Notes under the pieces: model-generated
The model's input: the letters and a program-made list of their open reading frames with translations, nothing else
Databases searched by the model: none
What the model was told of the DNA's origin: nothing
Translations under genes and position numbers: made by a program
DNA from: Citrus sinensis
Taxonomy: Eukaryota > Streptophyta > Magnoliopsida > Sapindales > Rutaceae
Direction: 5' to 3'
Length of the DNA stretch: 64,000 bases
Assembly: GCF_022201045.2 (NCBI RefSeq)
Contig: NC_068564.1
Coordinates: 29,727,001 to 29,791,000 of the forward strand
Shown here: piece by piece, positions 51,875-63,115 of the stretch
How the letters are laid out: each line of letters begins with the position of its first letter
Numbering within the stretch: the stretch's first letter is position 1

Positions 51875-53487
51875 TATTATCCGGCTATCATGCTAGTGCT
51901 GCTTGATATTAAGACAGGCAAATAATCAATTTAACAGCTTTAACAAGCTAAGGTCAGGAGTGCCAAAATATGTCAACTCTATTTATCGTCCTTTTTTCTG
52001 CAAATGGGTAAGAGTTGAAATTGGCGTCCAGTTTATTACTGCCTCATGGACCTTACCATAATGCATGGGACATTAGCTCTTGGAAACAAGCTTAAGGAAA
52101 CAGGATAGTGCATGTACAGGCACAGGTGTGTGTATGTATGGTTATGAATGTAATATCATGATGATTCATAATAAATTGCCCCTTTGAAGTTTCAATTAAT
52201 TTATTTAGGAAGATAGAATAAAAAACACAATAATTTGAATTTTGTCTATGAAAATTAGATGCTCAAGCTTGACTGTTAATAAATGTTTCTGAGAAAGTAT
52301 AAACGGTTATGTTAAAAAAGTTCAATATTTTCAAAAAATTAATATTTGAGTCAGCTGAACCAGAATTAGTCCAAGCTCTTCTAATTTTGTTAACGGTCCT
52401 GGAAGGCAGAAATTCTTTCTCTGATTAGCTCATAATTGCACTTGTCTGTGCTTATTTATTTCATCGCAATAATGGACCATCTATGTAATAAAAAATAGTA
52501 TGTTAAAGGAAAATAAGAAAATTGGACCGTTGTTTAGAGCTGGTTTTGATCTGAACCTTGGGATGCAGGAGACAAGGTGATGCATAACTGCCATACAAAC
52601 GCACAGAGGTAGTATCATGAAACTGACTCTTTGTATATGCTTTCTGCATGACCTTTCAAGGAGTAATAGTTTAATACTGTACAAACATTGCCGGGTTGAT
52701 TTTGGGTAATATTTGTTTGCATGTTTCTGCAATCCATTTTGAGGCTACAACTGAGTGTCAGCAGCGCTAATACAGGGCTCATGGTCTTCAGTCTTATTCG
52801 TTATATACTTAATTTGTATTTTCTTATTCATCTGTGGAGAAGGAAAATTTGGGGGGGGTAGGGGTGAATATTTTTTGTTTGCCAGCATCATGATGTTGTT
52901 TGTGTAATTACTTCATTTCTTTGCAATTACAATTCTTAGAAATGGTTATTAATAACTTTTCTTTCCAGTATTTTTTGAGGTTTAGCGTTTGTTTCTTTGT
53001 TTGCCTTGCTTTGGACTTAAAACAGGATAACTCTTCAAGCACTTTTTGTTCTCTATCTCTGTCCTTTGCTTATGACTGGTTAAAAAAAATAATAATAATA
53101 ATAAATAAAAGTTTGTGACTGACTGCTATGTTTGAGTCTCTCAGCATACTCGTTGGCCATGCCACCATGTGGAACTCAATGTATTTTGGTCTAAAAACTC
53201 AATGGCGAATTGGCAAGCCAATGGCTGATGAATAAATATGACATGACAAGAGTGTAAAAGAAGTGCACTCAAGTAGAATGTAGTAACAGATTTAGACAGT
53301 CTTTACTGAAAATAATTAAACATACTTTGTATGGAGCTTGAGAATTGTTCCCAAATTAAACATATTCCTATAGAATCAAACTGTTGGATCTCATATGCAT
53401 TCACCGCAACACAGGCCAAACCAACCAGTTTAACTGATCTTAAATCTTAGTACTATACCTTGACCCTTCTCACCCGAGTCCTCTCTT

Positions 53488-53736
53488 TCATATATCCTTG
53501 GAGTATACATAATATGAGAAGGGCTTCACTTCAGCACAGCAGTGTCTGTTACATCCCTCATTGGAAACCCTGAAGCTTCGAAAATGGTAACGGAGAGTGG
53601 AGGCTGTGGTATACCTCACAACTTTGCCGTGTAGATACCCACAGGTGGTACCATGTCTAGTAGTGGTAGATAAAGCAGAAGGATAAAGTCGTAATTTTGT
53701 AGAAAAATGGTGGAGAAGTTGGTGGGAATTCGTCAC
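53488..53736 (-). other. Isolated 82-codon open frame, possible small or decayed gene
   Basis: It begins MTNSHQLLHHFSTKLRLYPS and is rich in Ser, Thr, Arg and His with few acidic residues in the first 60 positions, so it looks like an organelle-targeting presequence. It ends soon after a Cys pair. A CACGTG-containing stretch (GAATTCGTCACGTGTCAACG) overlaps its start. No continuation exon is obvious and I recognise no family. It could equally be chance. Confidence 0.2.
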
Positions 53737-54359
53737 GTGTCAACGTAGATGGATGATGCCGCCGGTTAGTGGTTAGCTTTACCTACGTCTTCAGTAATAG
53801 AATAATAGACGGGTGGAAAGGGTGGCTCCGGGGCCCAAAAATGCCTTTCCTTTCCTTCCCTTCCCTTGATTAATTTTAGACAATTTCTTTTATTTTAATA
53901 ATATCTCAATACGCAGCGTTTAGATTTTTAGGGCATTCAATTTCAATCATTATTAACATGTTTCTTGGTATGTTTATTAAATTAAAGGTGCATGGTGATG
54001 AATAATTTGTGAGAGAAGTGCGCGGAAGAGGCACGTGAAGAAGTTACCTTTTAAGCATATGTATGTCGCTCGAGACCAAATCTCCATTCCTTTAAAGAGT
54101 AATAAGACGTCGTGTGATACATAAATGGAGAGTCAGAGTGGTTGCACGTAAAAGGTTGTTGTTTTCTTTGTTGTATACATAAATAAAATCCTAATTTAGT
54201 AAAGCGATTTAGGAAGGAATTTTTTATTTTTTATTTTTTTTGGTCTGTGTGGATAGAAAATTCTAGAATATGGTTGCAAAAGTTGGCTTACCAATCTTGA
54301 CCATTGTTCTAACATTTTTTTATGTCATGTTTGTGAATTTTTTACCATAAAAAACTAAT

Positions 54360-54561
54360 GAGTAATGATACAGCCACAGACTCTTGGACAAACTTATTTT
54401 ATACAAACTGACGTGACATTAATTCATTAGTTAAATAAAAATATAAATTAATAAAAACAAATCATGTGGGCCAAGTGATATTTAATTCAACCAATCTTAT
54501 CATGCCACATCAGTTTGTACAAAATAAGTTTGTACAAGAGTTTATGGCTGTATCATTACTC
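54360..54561. mobile_element. 202-bp GAGTAATG MITE with 9-bp target duplication
   Basis: The left end is GAGTAATGATACAGCCA and the right end TGGCTGTATCATTACTC; the inverted repeats extend for about 60 bases. It is flanked by AAAACTAAT at 54351-54359 and 54562-54570, a perfect 9-bp target duplication pointing to the Mutator superfamily. Non-coding. Closely related to the copies at 55440 and 56371. Confidence 0.88.
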
Positions 54562-55439
54562 AAAACTAATTTTGTTACTAACCAAGGTAATAATAAACTA
54601 AAACTAATTTTTTTTTAAAAAAAAAAGGGTCTGTCTTACCACTCTTTTTATACTAAATTAAAAATTTTGTTAAATGCCATTGTCGAATATTCCAAAGCAT
54701 ATACTGTATGCAAACGTAATTGTATTCTTTAAATGGTATATTCTACACATTTTGTCTCTTTTGTTTATTAAACTAAATTAGTTCACAATAATATTGACTT
54801 AGAATTTGGAATAAAATGAAGAGAGTTCTCATTTTTGGATTTTTCATTCATCCATTCTTTTTTTTCTTTTTTCTTTTTTTTGACTTTTCTAAAACAGTTT
54901 CTTGAATTTATCGTTCATTACTATCTCAAGTAATTACTCATCATTTATTGTACGTAAAACCATTCTATTGGATCGTGACATGTATAACTTTTTTTTTTGT
55001 ATGTGTTATTTATAAATTTATTGTTTCGTTGTAGTACTTTTAATTTACAAAAAAAAAAAAAAACCGCTTAAAATAAAAAAGTAGAGACTAGGAAGTAGGA
55101 GCCAATATAAAATTCGTTGCTAATTCTTTGTGTTTGTGATTGTTCTGTTTTCAACGATGAAGATTACTTTATAGACCGGCAGAGTCAAACTAAAGAGGAG
55201 ATTGTGTTTAGGTAAGGGAACACACGGAAAAGAAGATTCTCATTTCCTTTCATCAATCAATTGGCCCACGACACTGAGTCCAAATTTGTATAAAACAAAA
55301 TTAAAATACAATAAAATTCTCATAAAAAAGATATTAAATATTACGGTAATATAATTACCAAAAGCATAGAAATAATAAACAACATGCATGGCAAATGACA
55401 CAGAAAATTTGATATACAAATTAGTAGGAATAGGATTAT

Positions 55440-55620
55440 GAGTAATGCTAGATATTCTAATATTTAAGTTCTAATTCAAGTTTCGAGAGTGTGACATTTA
55501 TTTATTAGATGGTAGTTAAGTAATTTTATAAATTATGAAATTTATCGTCCAATATATTAGTGACACATAACATTAAAATTCATGTTAGAACTCAAATATT
55601 GAGATTCTTAATATTATTGA
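55440..55620. mobile_element. 181-bp GAGTAATG-family MITE, diverged
   Basis: It starts GAGTAATGCTAGATATTC; the right end is an imperfect inverted copy (ATTTAAGTTCTAA against TTAGAACTCAAAT, then AGATTCTTAATATTATTGA). It is flanked by TAGGATTAT (55431-55439) and TAGAATTAT (55621-55629), a 9-bp duplication with one mismatch. An older insertion than the one at 54360. Confidence 0.65.
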
Positions 55621-56370
55621 TAGAATTATTAATTTATTCATCCCTCGGTGATAGCGCAATTATATTTGGTTCTTAGAGTGAAGGCTAAGGATCGATGGTT
55701 TAAGTCTAAGAGAATATGTCTAATTCGTAAATTTTAACACTTTATTTCATTCCTATTGTTAAATCGCTAAAGTGTAAAATGATTTTTTTAATACAAAAAT
55801 TATCTAATTTTAATTTGCATGTCTCATAACGATCAATTTTTTTTAGTAAAATGTAATGTTACAATTTTCTTTTAAGTGTTTTGTATGAATATTTTTCTTT
55901 TGTATAATTGAAAGTAATTTGGGTCGATTATCTATAAATATGTCCAATTATGGTGTGCTTAATTAATGAATAAAAATGGTAGCAAATGACTCATTCATCT
56001 CAATTGAATAGTTGGTACTTCCACGATTCATTCTTAGAGTCGAGAGTTTTAAGTCCTTCTTTTTGCCTTTATAAATGTAAATTTTAATCGTTCTAGACGT
56101 AAATAATAAATATTTTCATCTGTAGTAACAAAATTATCCTTACTTATCATAAATATTTTGTACACGCACATTGTACGAATACGTAAAGTAAACGTGCGAT
56201 TAAAATATAACGAAAAATTAATGTATCACGAAATCTTGATCATGCAGTGCACTTGACTAGGCCTGCCAAACCATTAAATTTTGAGGCACCCCTTTCAGCA
56301 AGCCGAAAGTTGAAAACGTCCCAGAATTTTATATTCTTAAAATCCACCTAATTGGCACATTATATCAAAT

Positions 56371-56553
56371 GAGTAATGATATAGTCACAAACTCTTATAT
56401 AAATTTATTTTGTACAAATTGATGTAGCGTTAATTCATTGGTTGAATTAAATATCTCTTAGTTCACATGATTTATTTATATTATTTTATATTTTTATTCA
56501 ACTAATGAATTAATACCACATCAATTTGTACAAGATAAGTTTGTAGTATCGTG
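56371..56553. mobile_element. GAGTAATG-family MITE with degraded right end
   Basis: The left end GAGTAATGATATAGTCAC and the following TTATTTTGTACAAATTGATGT closely match the element at 54360. The internal right arm (ACATCAATTTGTACAAGATAAGTTTGTA) is the matching inverted copy, but the outer right end is eroded (GTATCGTGAGG where GTATCATTACTC is expected). The right boundary and target duplication are therefore uncertain. Confidence 0.65.
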
Positions 56554-56670
56554 AGGAATAATACATCATCACTTGAAATATTGCTTTAAAAAAATAGCAT
56601 TACCCATTCTTAATATCTTAATTTTAGATGATTAAAGCATAAAGTAGATGTGTAAGTAGTATCATTCTTT

Positions 56671-56859
56671 TTTTTTTTTTTGGTTTAAACCATCCGATTT
56701 CCGGCGACCACATTGGGCCCCGACTAATTCGGATTCGGGGTGTAGTCACAGTTAAGGCTCTTTACCCCTCCCAAATGGTGTGTTTAGTGAGGATCGAACC
56801 CGAGAGCTCTTCCCACTTACCCAGCCTGCGCCGCCAACTGAGCCACAACCGTTTGGTTT
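56671..56859 (-). mobile_element. tRNA-derived SINE with 17-bp target-site duplication
   Basis: Read on the minus strand, a pol III A box (TGGCTCAGTTGGC, 56833-56845) is followed by a B box (GGTTCGATCC, 56791-56800). A non-tRNA body then ends in GGTTTAAACC and an A run (T run at 56671-56681 on plus). The insertion is bounded by exact 17-bp direct repeats, AAGTAGTATCATTCTTT, at 56654-56670 and 56860-56876. A-rich tail plus long target duplication indicates LINE-dependent retroposition. It is much more GC-rich than its surroundings, and the perfect duplication suggests a recent insertion. Confidence 0.88.
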
Positions 56860-56876
56860 AAGTAGTATCATTCTTT

Positions 56877-58070
56877 ACTTTCAAGTGCTAGCAAAAACAT
56901 GCTTCTAGCTTTATGTTTGGTTATAATACAAAAATACAAATGATCAACAATACAACACCACTAAGGCGTAAATACACAATCACATTGAGCTGAAGTACAA
57001 TATAGATGATAAGACCTAAAACTCAAGCCTAATATAAATGTGGCCTCTATCAACCATATTAAAACTACTTAAGCACTGGAGGAACTTTACAGGACTGAAC
57101 TAATCTATCTCAACTAATGCAGGTGAAACCTCTTTCAATTCGATAATACAAAACAATACAGCACAACATAATGCAATCTTAAAACAAAACACAAATAATT
57201 AACAAAACTGCTTTTCTTAGAGTAATTCTTAAAGAACTCTCAATGAATTTTTATCCCAAGCCATCAAAATCTCAATGCATCAACTACTAGAGCCCTTCAA
57301 TGACTCAAATATAGGCATATTATCCCAATACGAACACTGATAGGATCTCGATAAAGAAACTGAATCAACATCATATTCGACACCAAAAGAACCTCAGTAG
57401 TGGTAGGTATACAACATCCAACCATAAAAATACAAAAAAATTAAAAATAACAGTAAAAATAACTAAAGAGAAAAAAAGCCAAGGAAATTTACACAAAACA
57501 AAAGAAAAAGGAAAAAAAAAAGAAAAGGGAAAAAATGAAAGAGACTCCATTTTCATAGGAAGTTATGGAAGCTGAATAAAATTTTACTATTTAACTCATT
57601 TTAAAAAAAAACTCATTCTTTCTTCATTTTTTTTCAAAATATTATATATTACCCTCCTGTTTAGAATTAAATAAAACAAGGTGTGGACCAACTCAAAATT
57701 GTTGGCCTTTATTCAAATCTTTTTTCTTTTAAATAAATATTTTATTACCCTCTAATTTAGAGTCAAGGCAGGAGGTGTCAACTAATATTTATTTTTATAA
57801 AAATAGTCGCAAAAAATATAGTAATTTATTACTAAAAGATGGGAGAAGAATTATCGATTGAGAAGACAGAACATGAAACACATGGACGCATAGATAATTT
57901 TTTTTCACTCAAACACGCACAAGCGGCAAACGCATGCATAATAAGCATGTACACGTTGGTGCATCTCATGCTCACGTGCTAGCTGCATAATCAAATCCAC
58001 AAAATAATATATTAATAATATGAGCAGCTGCCGATTTTCTTTTATTATTTTTATTATTATTATTATATAT
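56877..58070. other. Intergenic DNA, no recognised feature
   Basis: A-rich. A 61-codon Phe-rich minus-strand frame at 57371-57556 reflects A/G-run composition only. (ATT)n-like repeats lie near 58040-58070. Confidence 0.35.
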
Positions 58071-58079
58071 ATATATTAA

Positions 58080-58524
58080 GGGTTAATTTTGTCCTGCCCC
58101 CAAATGTTTCAACATTTTTCGCCACGCACCCATATATTTCGAAAATACTCACTCCACACCCAATTCCGTTAATTTGACCGTTATGTTTAACAGAGCTATT
58201 TGAAATTTAAGTAAATGTCCGAAATACCCCTTATCTTGAATTAGAAAAAAATAAAATGAGATAAAATATTAATTTAATAATTAATATTTACATTAAAAAT
58301 TTTTATTTAAAGGTAATTAATAATAATTCTATCAATTAAATTATCAAATAAATTTAATTTATCATCACCAAATAATATTTAGGATATGAATTTCTAAATT
58401 TGCCCTTTGACCGTTAGAATAAACGGTCAAAATAACAGAATTGGGTGTGGAGTGAGTATTTTTGAAACATATGGGTGCGTGGTGAAAAATATTGAAACAT
58501 TTGGGAGCAGGACAAAATTAACCC
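58080..58524. mobile_element. 445-bp Mutator-like MITE with long inverted repeats and 9-bp target duplication
   Basis: The left end is GGGTTAATTTTGTCCTGCCC and the reverse-complemented right end is GGGTTAATTTTGTCCTGCTC; the arms are about 105 bases with few mismatches. It is flanked by ATATATTAA at 58071-58079 and 58525-58533, a perfect 9-bp duplication. The interior is AT-rich and non-coding. It shares style (GGG ends, inner CCGTTA/TAACGG motifs) with the fold-back at 40864-41543 but is not the same family. Confidence 0.85.
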
Positions 58525-58533
58525 ATATATTAA

Positions 58534-59374
58534 TAATAATTTGAACCTGACTTTGGTTTGGTGTCCTGCTGACTCGAAATTTTTTATTAATTATATTTAT
58601 TCAGTTCACAAGTGTGTCAGTTAGTTCCGGAACTCTGCCCTCTGGCTCTGAAATGAAATCTGAAGCTAACACTCTAACAATTTGATGACGCAACGTTAAA
58701 AATAATAATAAAAATAATAATAACAATTAAAAAAAGTGAAAAACAGAGTCAGTGCCAGGTGCTTGGAGCATTGGGCTGTGATTTTAATCTTTAATTAATA
58801 TTGTTTTTTTTTATTTTTATAAAAAAATCGTTTTAAATGGCGTTTTCTTTTTATATAACATATTTGATCTGATATTTTAAAGTGAAAATGATTTGAAGTG
58901 ATGCGTTTGGTGGAATTATTTGCCATAGTTGTTTGTTAGTAGTTGTTTGCTAATAGGTTAAATGATAGAAGATAATGATACGAAACTTAAAATCTTAGTT
59001 GAACACAATAAGCAAGGAAGGCACGCAGTATGTTTGGATTAAAATATCGTACATTTGTTGAACTCTCTCGGAGAATCTAATTTCATGAGTAGGTGGGGAG
59101 ATGGAAATTAGAGTGGAGTGGACAAGTGGTTGGCGATGGTGGCCTAATAACATTGGAGTCCAATGGAATCGTGCATGGCTAGGACTTCAAAACTGTATGG
59201 TCATATATGCAGGATATAAGAAATATAAATGAGTTTTATCTTCTTCTTCTTCTTTTTAATTAGTTTTCTCCCACAATTATGGGAAGTTGAAGCCCTTTAC
59301 TTTTTTAGTGGGAGTTATTATCATTTTACTACCTTAAGAATTGTAATATATAAATTATCATAAGAAATAAAATT
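58534..59374. other. Intergenic DNA, no recognised feature
   Basis: AT-rich, with a (CTT)n-like run near 59239-59254. No coding potential recognised. Confidence 0.35.
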
Positions 59375-61460
59375 GAGATCACCTAGATAAAGTCTATCAC
59401 GTATAACAACTAGTTGAGTTAGTAAAATCTTTTATGCTGAAAACAATAATAAAAATGTTAAAACCTGCTCACATGAGTGAAGAGAGATTTTTAATGGGAT
59501 CATGTAGATCAAGTCTATTTTGGAGTGTTAACTAGTTGAGTTAGTAGAATCTTTTATATTGAAAACAATAATTAAAACATTTAAACCTTGCTCACATGAG
59601 TGGAGAGGAGATTTTTACCGGGACCACGTCGATCAAGTTTATTATGGAGTGCCGACTAGTTGAATTGGTAAAATTTGTTATGTTTAAAACATGAGTATGA
59701 AGGTATTGGGTCACCATTAAGTTAAATAAAAGAAAAAAAAATAGACATTTATTTTTTGAGAACAAGATTAATAAATTATCTAGCATAATATATAAATCTC
59801 AATAAATAAAAGTAGTATATATGCTATGTTTACTTGGTGGAGTGGGAGTGAGAAGTGTGGATTCCTCCCACTCCAACATTTACTTCCTCAAAATGGAAAG
59901 GGATTGGGAATCCCACTCCGTGAGCCCCACTCATTTTTTGAGTGGGGAGTGGGAGTGGGAATCCACTCCCACCTCTCCCTTTTTTACCCTTTTATTTTTA
60001 ATTTAATTTATTTTAATATTTTATAATTAATAAAATAAAATAAATAATATTATATTTATTTGAATAATAATATTATATTTAACTAAATAATAATTTGCAT
60101 TGATTGTAAGTTAAAATTATTTTAAAATAATATTATTATATTAATAGAGAATTAATAAATATAATATTATTGTATTTATTTTAAAAATAATAGTACTATA
60201 TTTATTTAATATTAATAATAATAAATAGTTTATTTTAAGAAAATATTAATTTTGTACTAAATAATATTATATTATTATTTTATATAATAATAAATTTAAT
60301 ATAATTATATTAAATAAAATAAGGTTTCATTTTATATTAAAATTAAAATTAATAATTTATTGTTCATAATTAAGAATATTAATAATTATAATAAATCTAC
60401 AAATATAATAAAATAAATATTATGCATTAAATATATTTTTTATTAGTTTTGTAATTAAAAACTATAATTCTTTAAATAAGGATAAAATTGTATTTTGAAA
60501 CTATTTACTCTCAATCCAAGACAAAGTAAACACATAAATTGAATTCTGATCTCTATTCCACGCTTCCATTCCAGTGTAAGTAAACAACCTATTCTCACTG
60601 CCACTCCACACTCCTAATCCTAGGATTTCCAATCCAATCCAAGAAGTAAACGTTACTATAGTTTTGAAAACAAGAAGGTTTGGATCTTACTCCCCTGAGT
60701 AGAAAGGTGATTTCTATTGGGATCACATGGATCAAGTCTATTACGGAGTGTCAAGTAGTTGAGTTTGAAAAATCTTTTGTGTTGAAATTAAAATGTTTAA
60801 ACCATTCTCACATGAGTGGAAATGAGAATTTTACCGGGACCAAGTCGATCAAGTCTATTATGGAGTGCCAACTAGTGGAATTGATAATATTTGTTATGTT
60901 GAAAACATGAGTATGAAAGTTTGAACCTTACTTATACAGATGGAGAGTATTAGGCCACCATTAAGTAAAATAAAAGAAAAGAAGGGCTTTTATTTTTTGA
61001 GAACAAGATAAATACATTATCTACTTAAGATATAAATCTCAATAAATAAAAGTAATATATAGTTTTGAAAACAAGAAGGTTTGGACCTTGCTTCCCTAGG
61101 TAGAGAGGAGATTTCTACTCAGACCACCTGGATCAAGTCTATTACGGAGTGTCAATTAGTTGAGTTTGAAAAATCTTTTGTATTAAAATTAAAATGTTTA
61201 AACTTTGTTCACATGAGTGAAGAGGAGATTTTTACTGAGACCACATCGATCAAGTCTATTATGGAGTGTCAACTAGTTGAATTGGTAAAATTTATTATGT
61301 TAAAAATATGAGTATGAAGGTTTGAACCTTACACACATGGGTGGAGAGTTTTGGGGTTGATTTTATGTTAAACAAAAGAAAATAGTAGATTTTTTTAGAG
61401 CAAGTTTAATAAATTATCTAGCATAATATATGAATCTCAATAAATAAAAGTAATATATAG
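59375..61460 (+). repeat. Tandem array: 401-bp units built from about 120-bp subrepeats, interrupted by a transposon
   Basis: A module like GGGACCACGTCGATCAAGTC + TATTATGGAGTGTCAACTAG recurs seven times, at about 59375, 59496, 59620, 60719, 60836, 61120 and 61237 (spacings 117-124 within a unit). Larger units repeat with offset 401: AGTTTTGAAAACAAGAAGG begins at 60660 and at 61061, and each unit ends AATAAATAAAAGTA.TATAT. The open frames at 60680-60910 and 61081-61311 are by-products of this repeat. Each module contains TAGTTGA.TTGGTAAAATC and often GGTTTGAACCTT, reminiscent of pol III A and B boxes. The first unit is split by the element at 59822-60657. Confidence 0.8.
59822..60657. mobile_element. 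836-bp Harbinger-like non-autonomous element inside the tandem array
   Basis: Ends: left TGCTATGTTTACTTGG, reverse-complemented right AGTAACGTTTACTTCTTGG. The flanking target is ATA on both sides (59819-59821 and 60658-60660). Removing the element and one ATA restores AGTAGTATATAGTTTTGAAA, matching the uninterrupted junction AGTAATATATAGTTTTGAAA at 61051-61070 in the next unit. Its subterminal parts are GC-rich (AGTGGGAGTGGGAATCCACT type) and the middle is very AT-rich. The ends match those of the element at 23463-24182. Confidence 0.78.
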
Positions 61461-62694
61461 TTTTTGAGAGGAATGAAAAGGAGAAAGAGGGAGAAAAAAA
61501 TGAAAGAAAAGAAGAAGATTAGTCTCAATTTTTATTATTTAATTAGAATCTTGTTGTCTTACATGAAAATATAAGGTACATCTTAAGAAATGACAAATAA
61601 ATCAACAATATCGCTCACTTCACTCGGTTGCCCACTTTATTTTCTTTAAATGTGCAATTAATTTCCATCCATTCGATTTTCACTTGTCTAATCTAAGGAA
61701 CCATGTTTACTAAATGTATTTTACATTATTATGTTGGATAATAAGATCCTATTTAATTTGACATTAAATTTATCTTATCTCTTCTGATTTTTTTTCCACT
61801 CGTCATCTCTTCTCTCCTGGATTTCCATTTCTTTATATCAAATCAAACGTATCACCAGTGGAAAAAGTACGGAACACCATTAAAATATTCAAATCATAAA
61901 CAAAGTCAAGTAATCAACCAATGTTAGCGTACTGTACTTATTCTGGTCACGACGGGACCGGATTGTAATTAAGACGAGCGCCATGTGCAAAAATGTCATT
62001 TACTAACAAGGAGAGCCCTCACCCAGTCACCCTTACACACTCGTCAGCACAAATTTCCACACAAGCCATCTCTCTCTTTTTTTTTTTTTCTTTTCCCTTT
62101 TATAGCGGATATACCACAATTTTTTCTGGTCAGGGATTATTTTTATTTATTTTTTGAAATTAGAGATTAATTTATTTGTTTGTTTGTTTGGCTTTATTTT
62201 AATTATTATAATTGTATTTTAAAAGGAGTCGAAACAGCCCCACAAATAAACTCTGCATATAGACCACTTCAGAATTGAAGAGAGAGAGAGAGAGAGAGAG
62301 AGAAAAATCGAAAAGGCTTTGGCATTTGGCAATCTCAAAATCCACCTCGTGAGGGCAGAGCAGAACAGAACAGAGCAGAGCATCACCCGCACCACCAAAA
62401 TAGCTCTCATTATTACTTGGCGTCTTCAAAAGCTTTACATGTTAGATGTAAGTAGAGTGGCAGCATATGAACCAGAATATTAATTGATGTTAACGAAATC
62501 GAAATCGAAATCGAATGCTACTCTCATTCTCACTCTCACTCTAACTCGTTTTCCAAAACTATCCCTATCTCTCTCTCTCCACGGTTCTTTGAAACACGAT
62601 AAGACAAAGAGTTAGAGAGTGCGTTGAGATTCTTCACTTCATCTGGGTTTTCTTGATTTTTGTTTTTTTTTTCTCTGCTTTTGGGTTAATAAAA
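61461..62694. other. Intergenic region and probable 5' leader of the terminal gene
   Basis: AT-rich to about 62000, then CT- and GA-rich. It contains (AG)12 at 62281-62304, GAAATC repeats at about 62498-62515 and CTCTCACTCT-type repeats at 62520-62580, which are common in plant 5' UTRs. No separate gene supported. Confidence 0.4.
62281..62304 (+). repeat. (AG)12 microsatellite
   Basis: Uninterrupted AG dinucleotide repeat, about 390 bases upstream of the terminal gene's start codon. Confidence 0.9.
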
Positions 62695-63115
62695 ATGGCG
62701 TCATCTTGTTCGTTCACATCTCCGCTGTGCACGTGGCTGGTGGCGGCTTGCATGTCCTTCACGTGCGGCAGCCGGGACCCACACCAACCGCCATCCGTGC
62801 TACGTCGCTACACCAACAACAAGAGAGAAGGACTCTCAGCGGCAAGGAGGAGGAAACTTTCGGCGAAATGTGGTGTTGGTGGTGAAGTTGTAAACGGCGG
62901 CTTGGTCTCGTCGTTTAGTGGATCTAGTCACAGCATTCAGAGCCTAATGGCTTCTTGCTTGCCCTTTGAGCCTTGCAACGAATATTACAGCTCCGTTTCG
63001 TCGCTTGGTTTCTTTGGTGATAATGGCTTCTCTTCGTTTTTTGGATCCAATAATAGTACTGTCACTCTTAATCGAAGGCAACGGCGACTCAGACTCAATC
63101 GAGTCACCCGTTCTG
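62695..63115 (+). CDS. First coding exon of an unrecognised gene (partial, runs past the window)
   Basis: The ATG at 62695 has a good plant context (AAAATGGC). The open frame runs to a GT donor at 63115/63116 (GTTCTG|GTAACC), giving 140 codons plus one base. The peptide begins MASSCSFTSPLCTWLVAACM, is rich in Ser, Cys and Arg with few acidic residues at first, and could be a chloroplast transit peptide. Later it has SHSIQSLMASCLPFEPCNEY and a basic patch, LNRRQRRLRLNR. Coding-like composition and the clear splice donor support a real gene, but I do not recognise the family. No acceptor in the remaining 885 bases continues it convincingly, so intron 1 probably reaches beyond the window. Confidence 0.7.

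Larger units (their letters stand above)
51542..54350. other. 3' flank of the bPH-like gene and intergenic DNA
   Basis: No further gene supported. Tandem duplications lie at 51711-51752 and 51767-51874. A minus-strand open frame at 53488-53736 (82 codons) is described separately. The rest is AT-rich. Confidence 0.35.

Noticed and set aside
60680..61311. Two similar 76-codon frames that look like a repeated small protein
   Set aside because: They are translations of the 401-bp tandem repeat, and the similarity is explained by DNA repetition.
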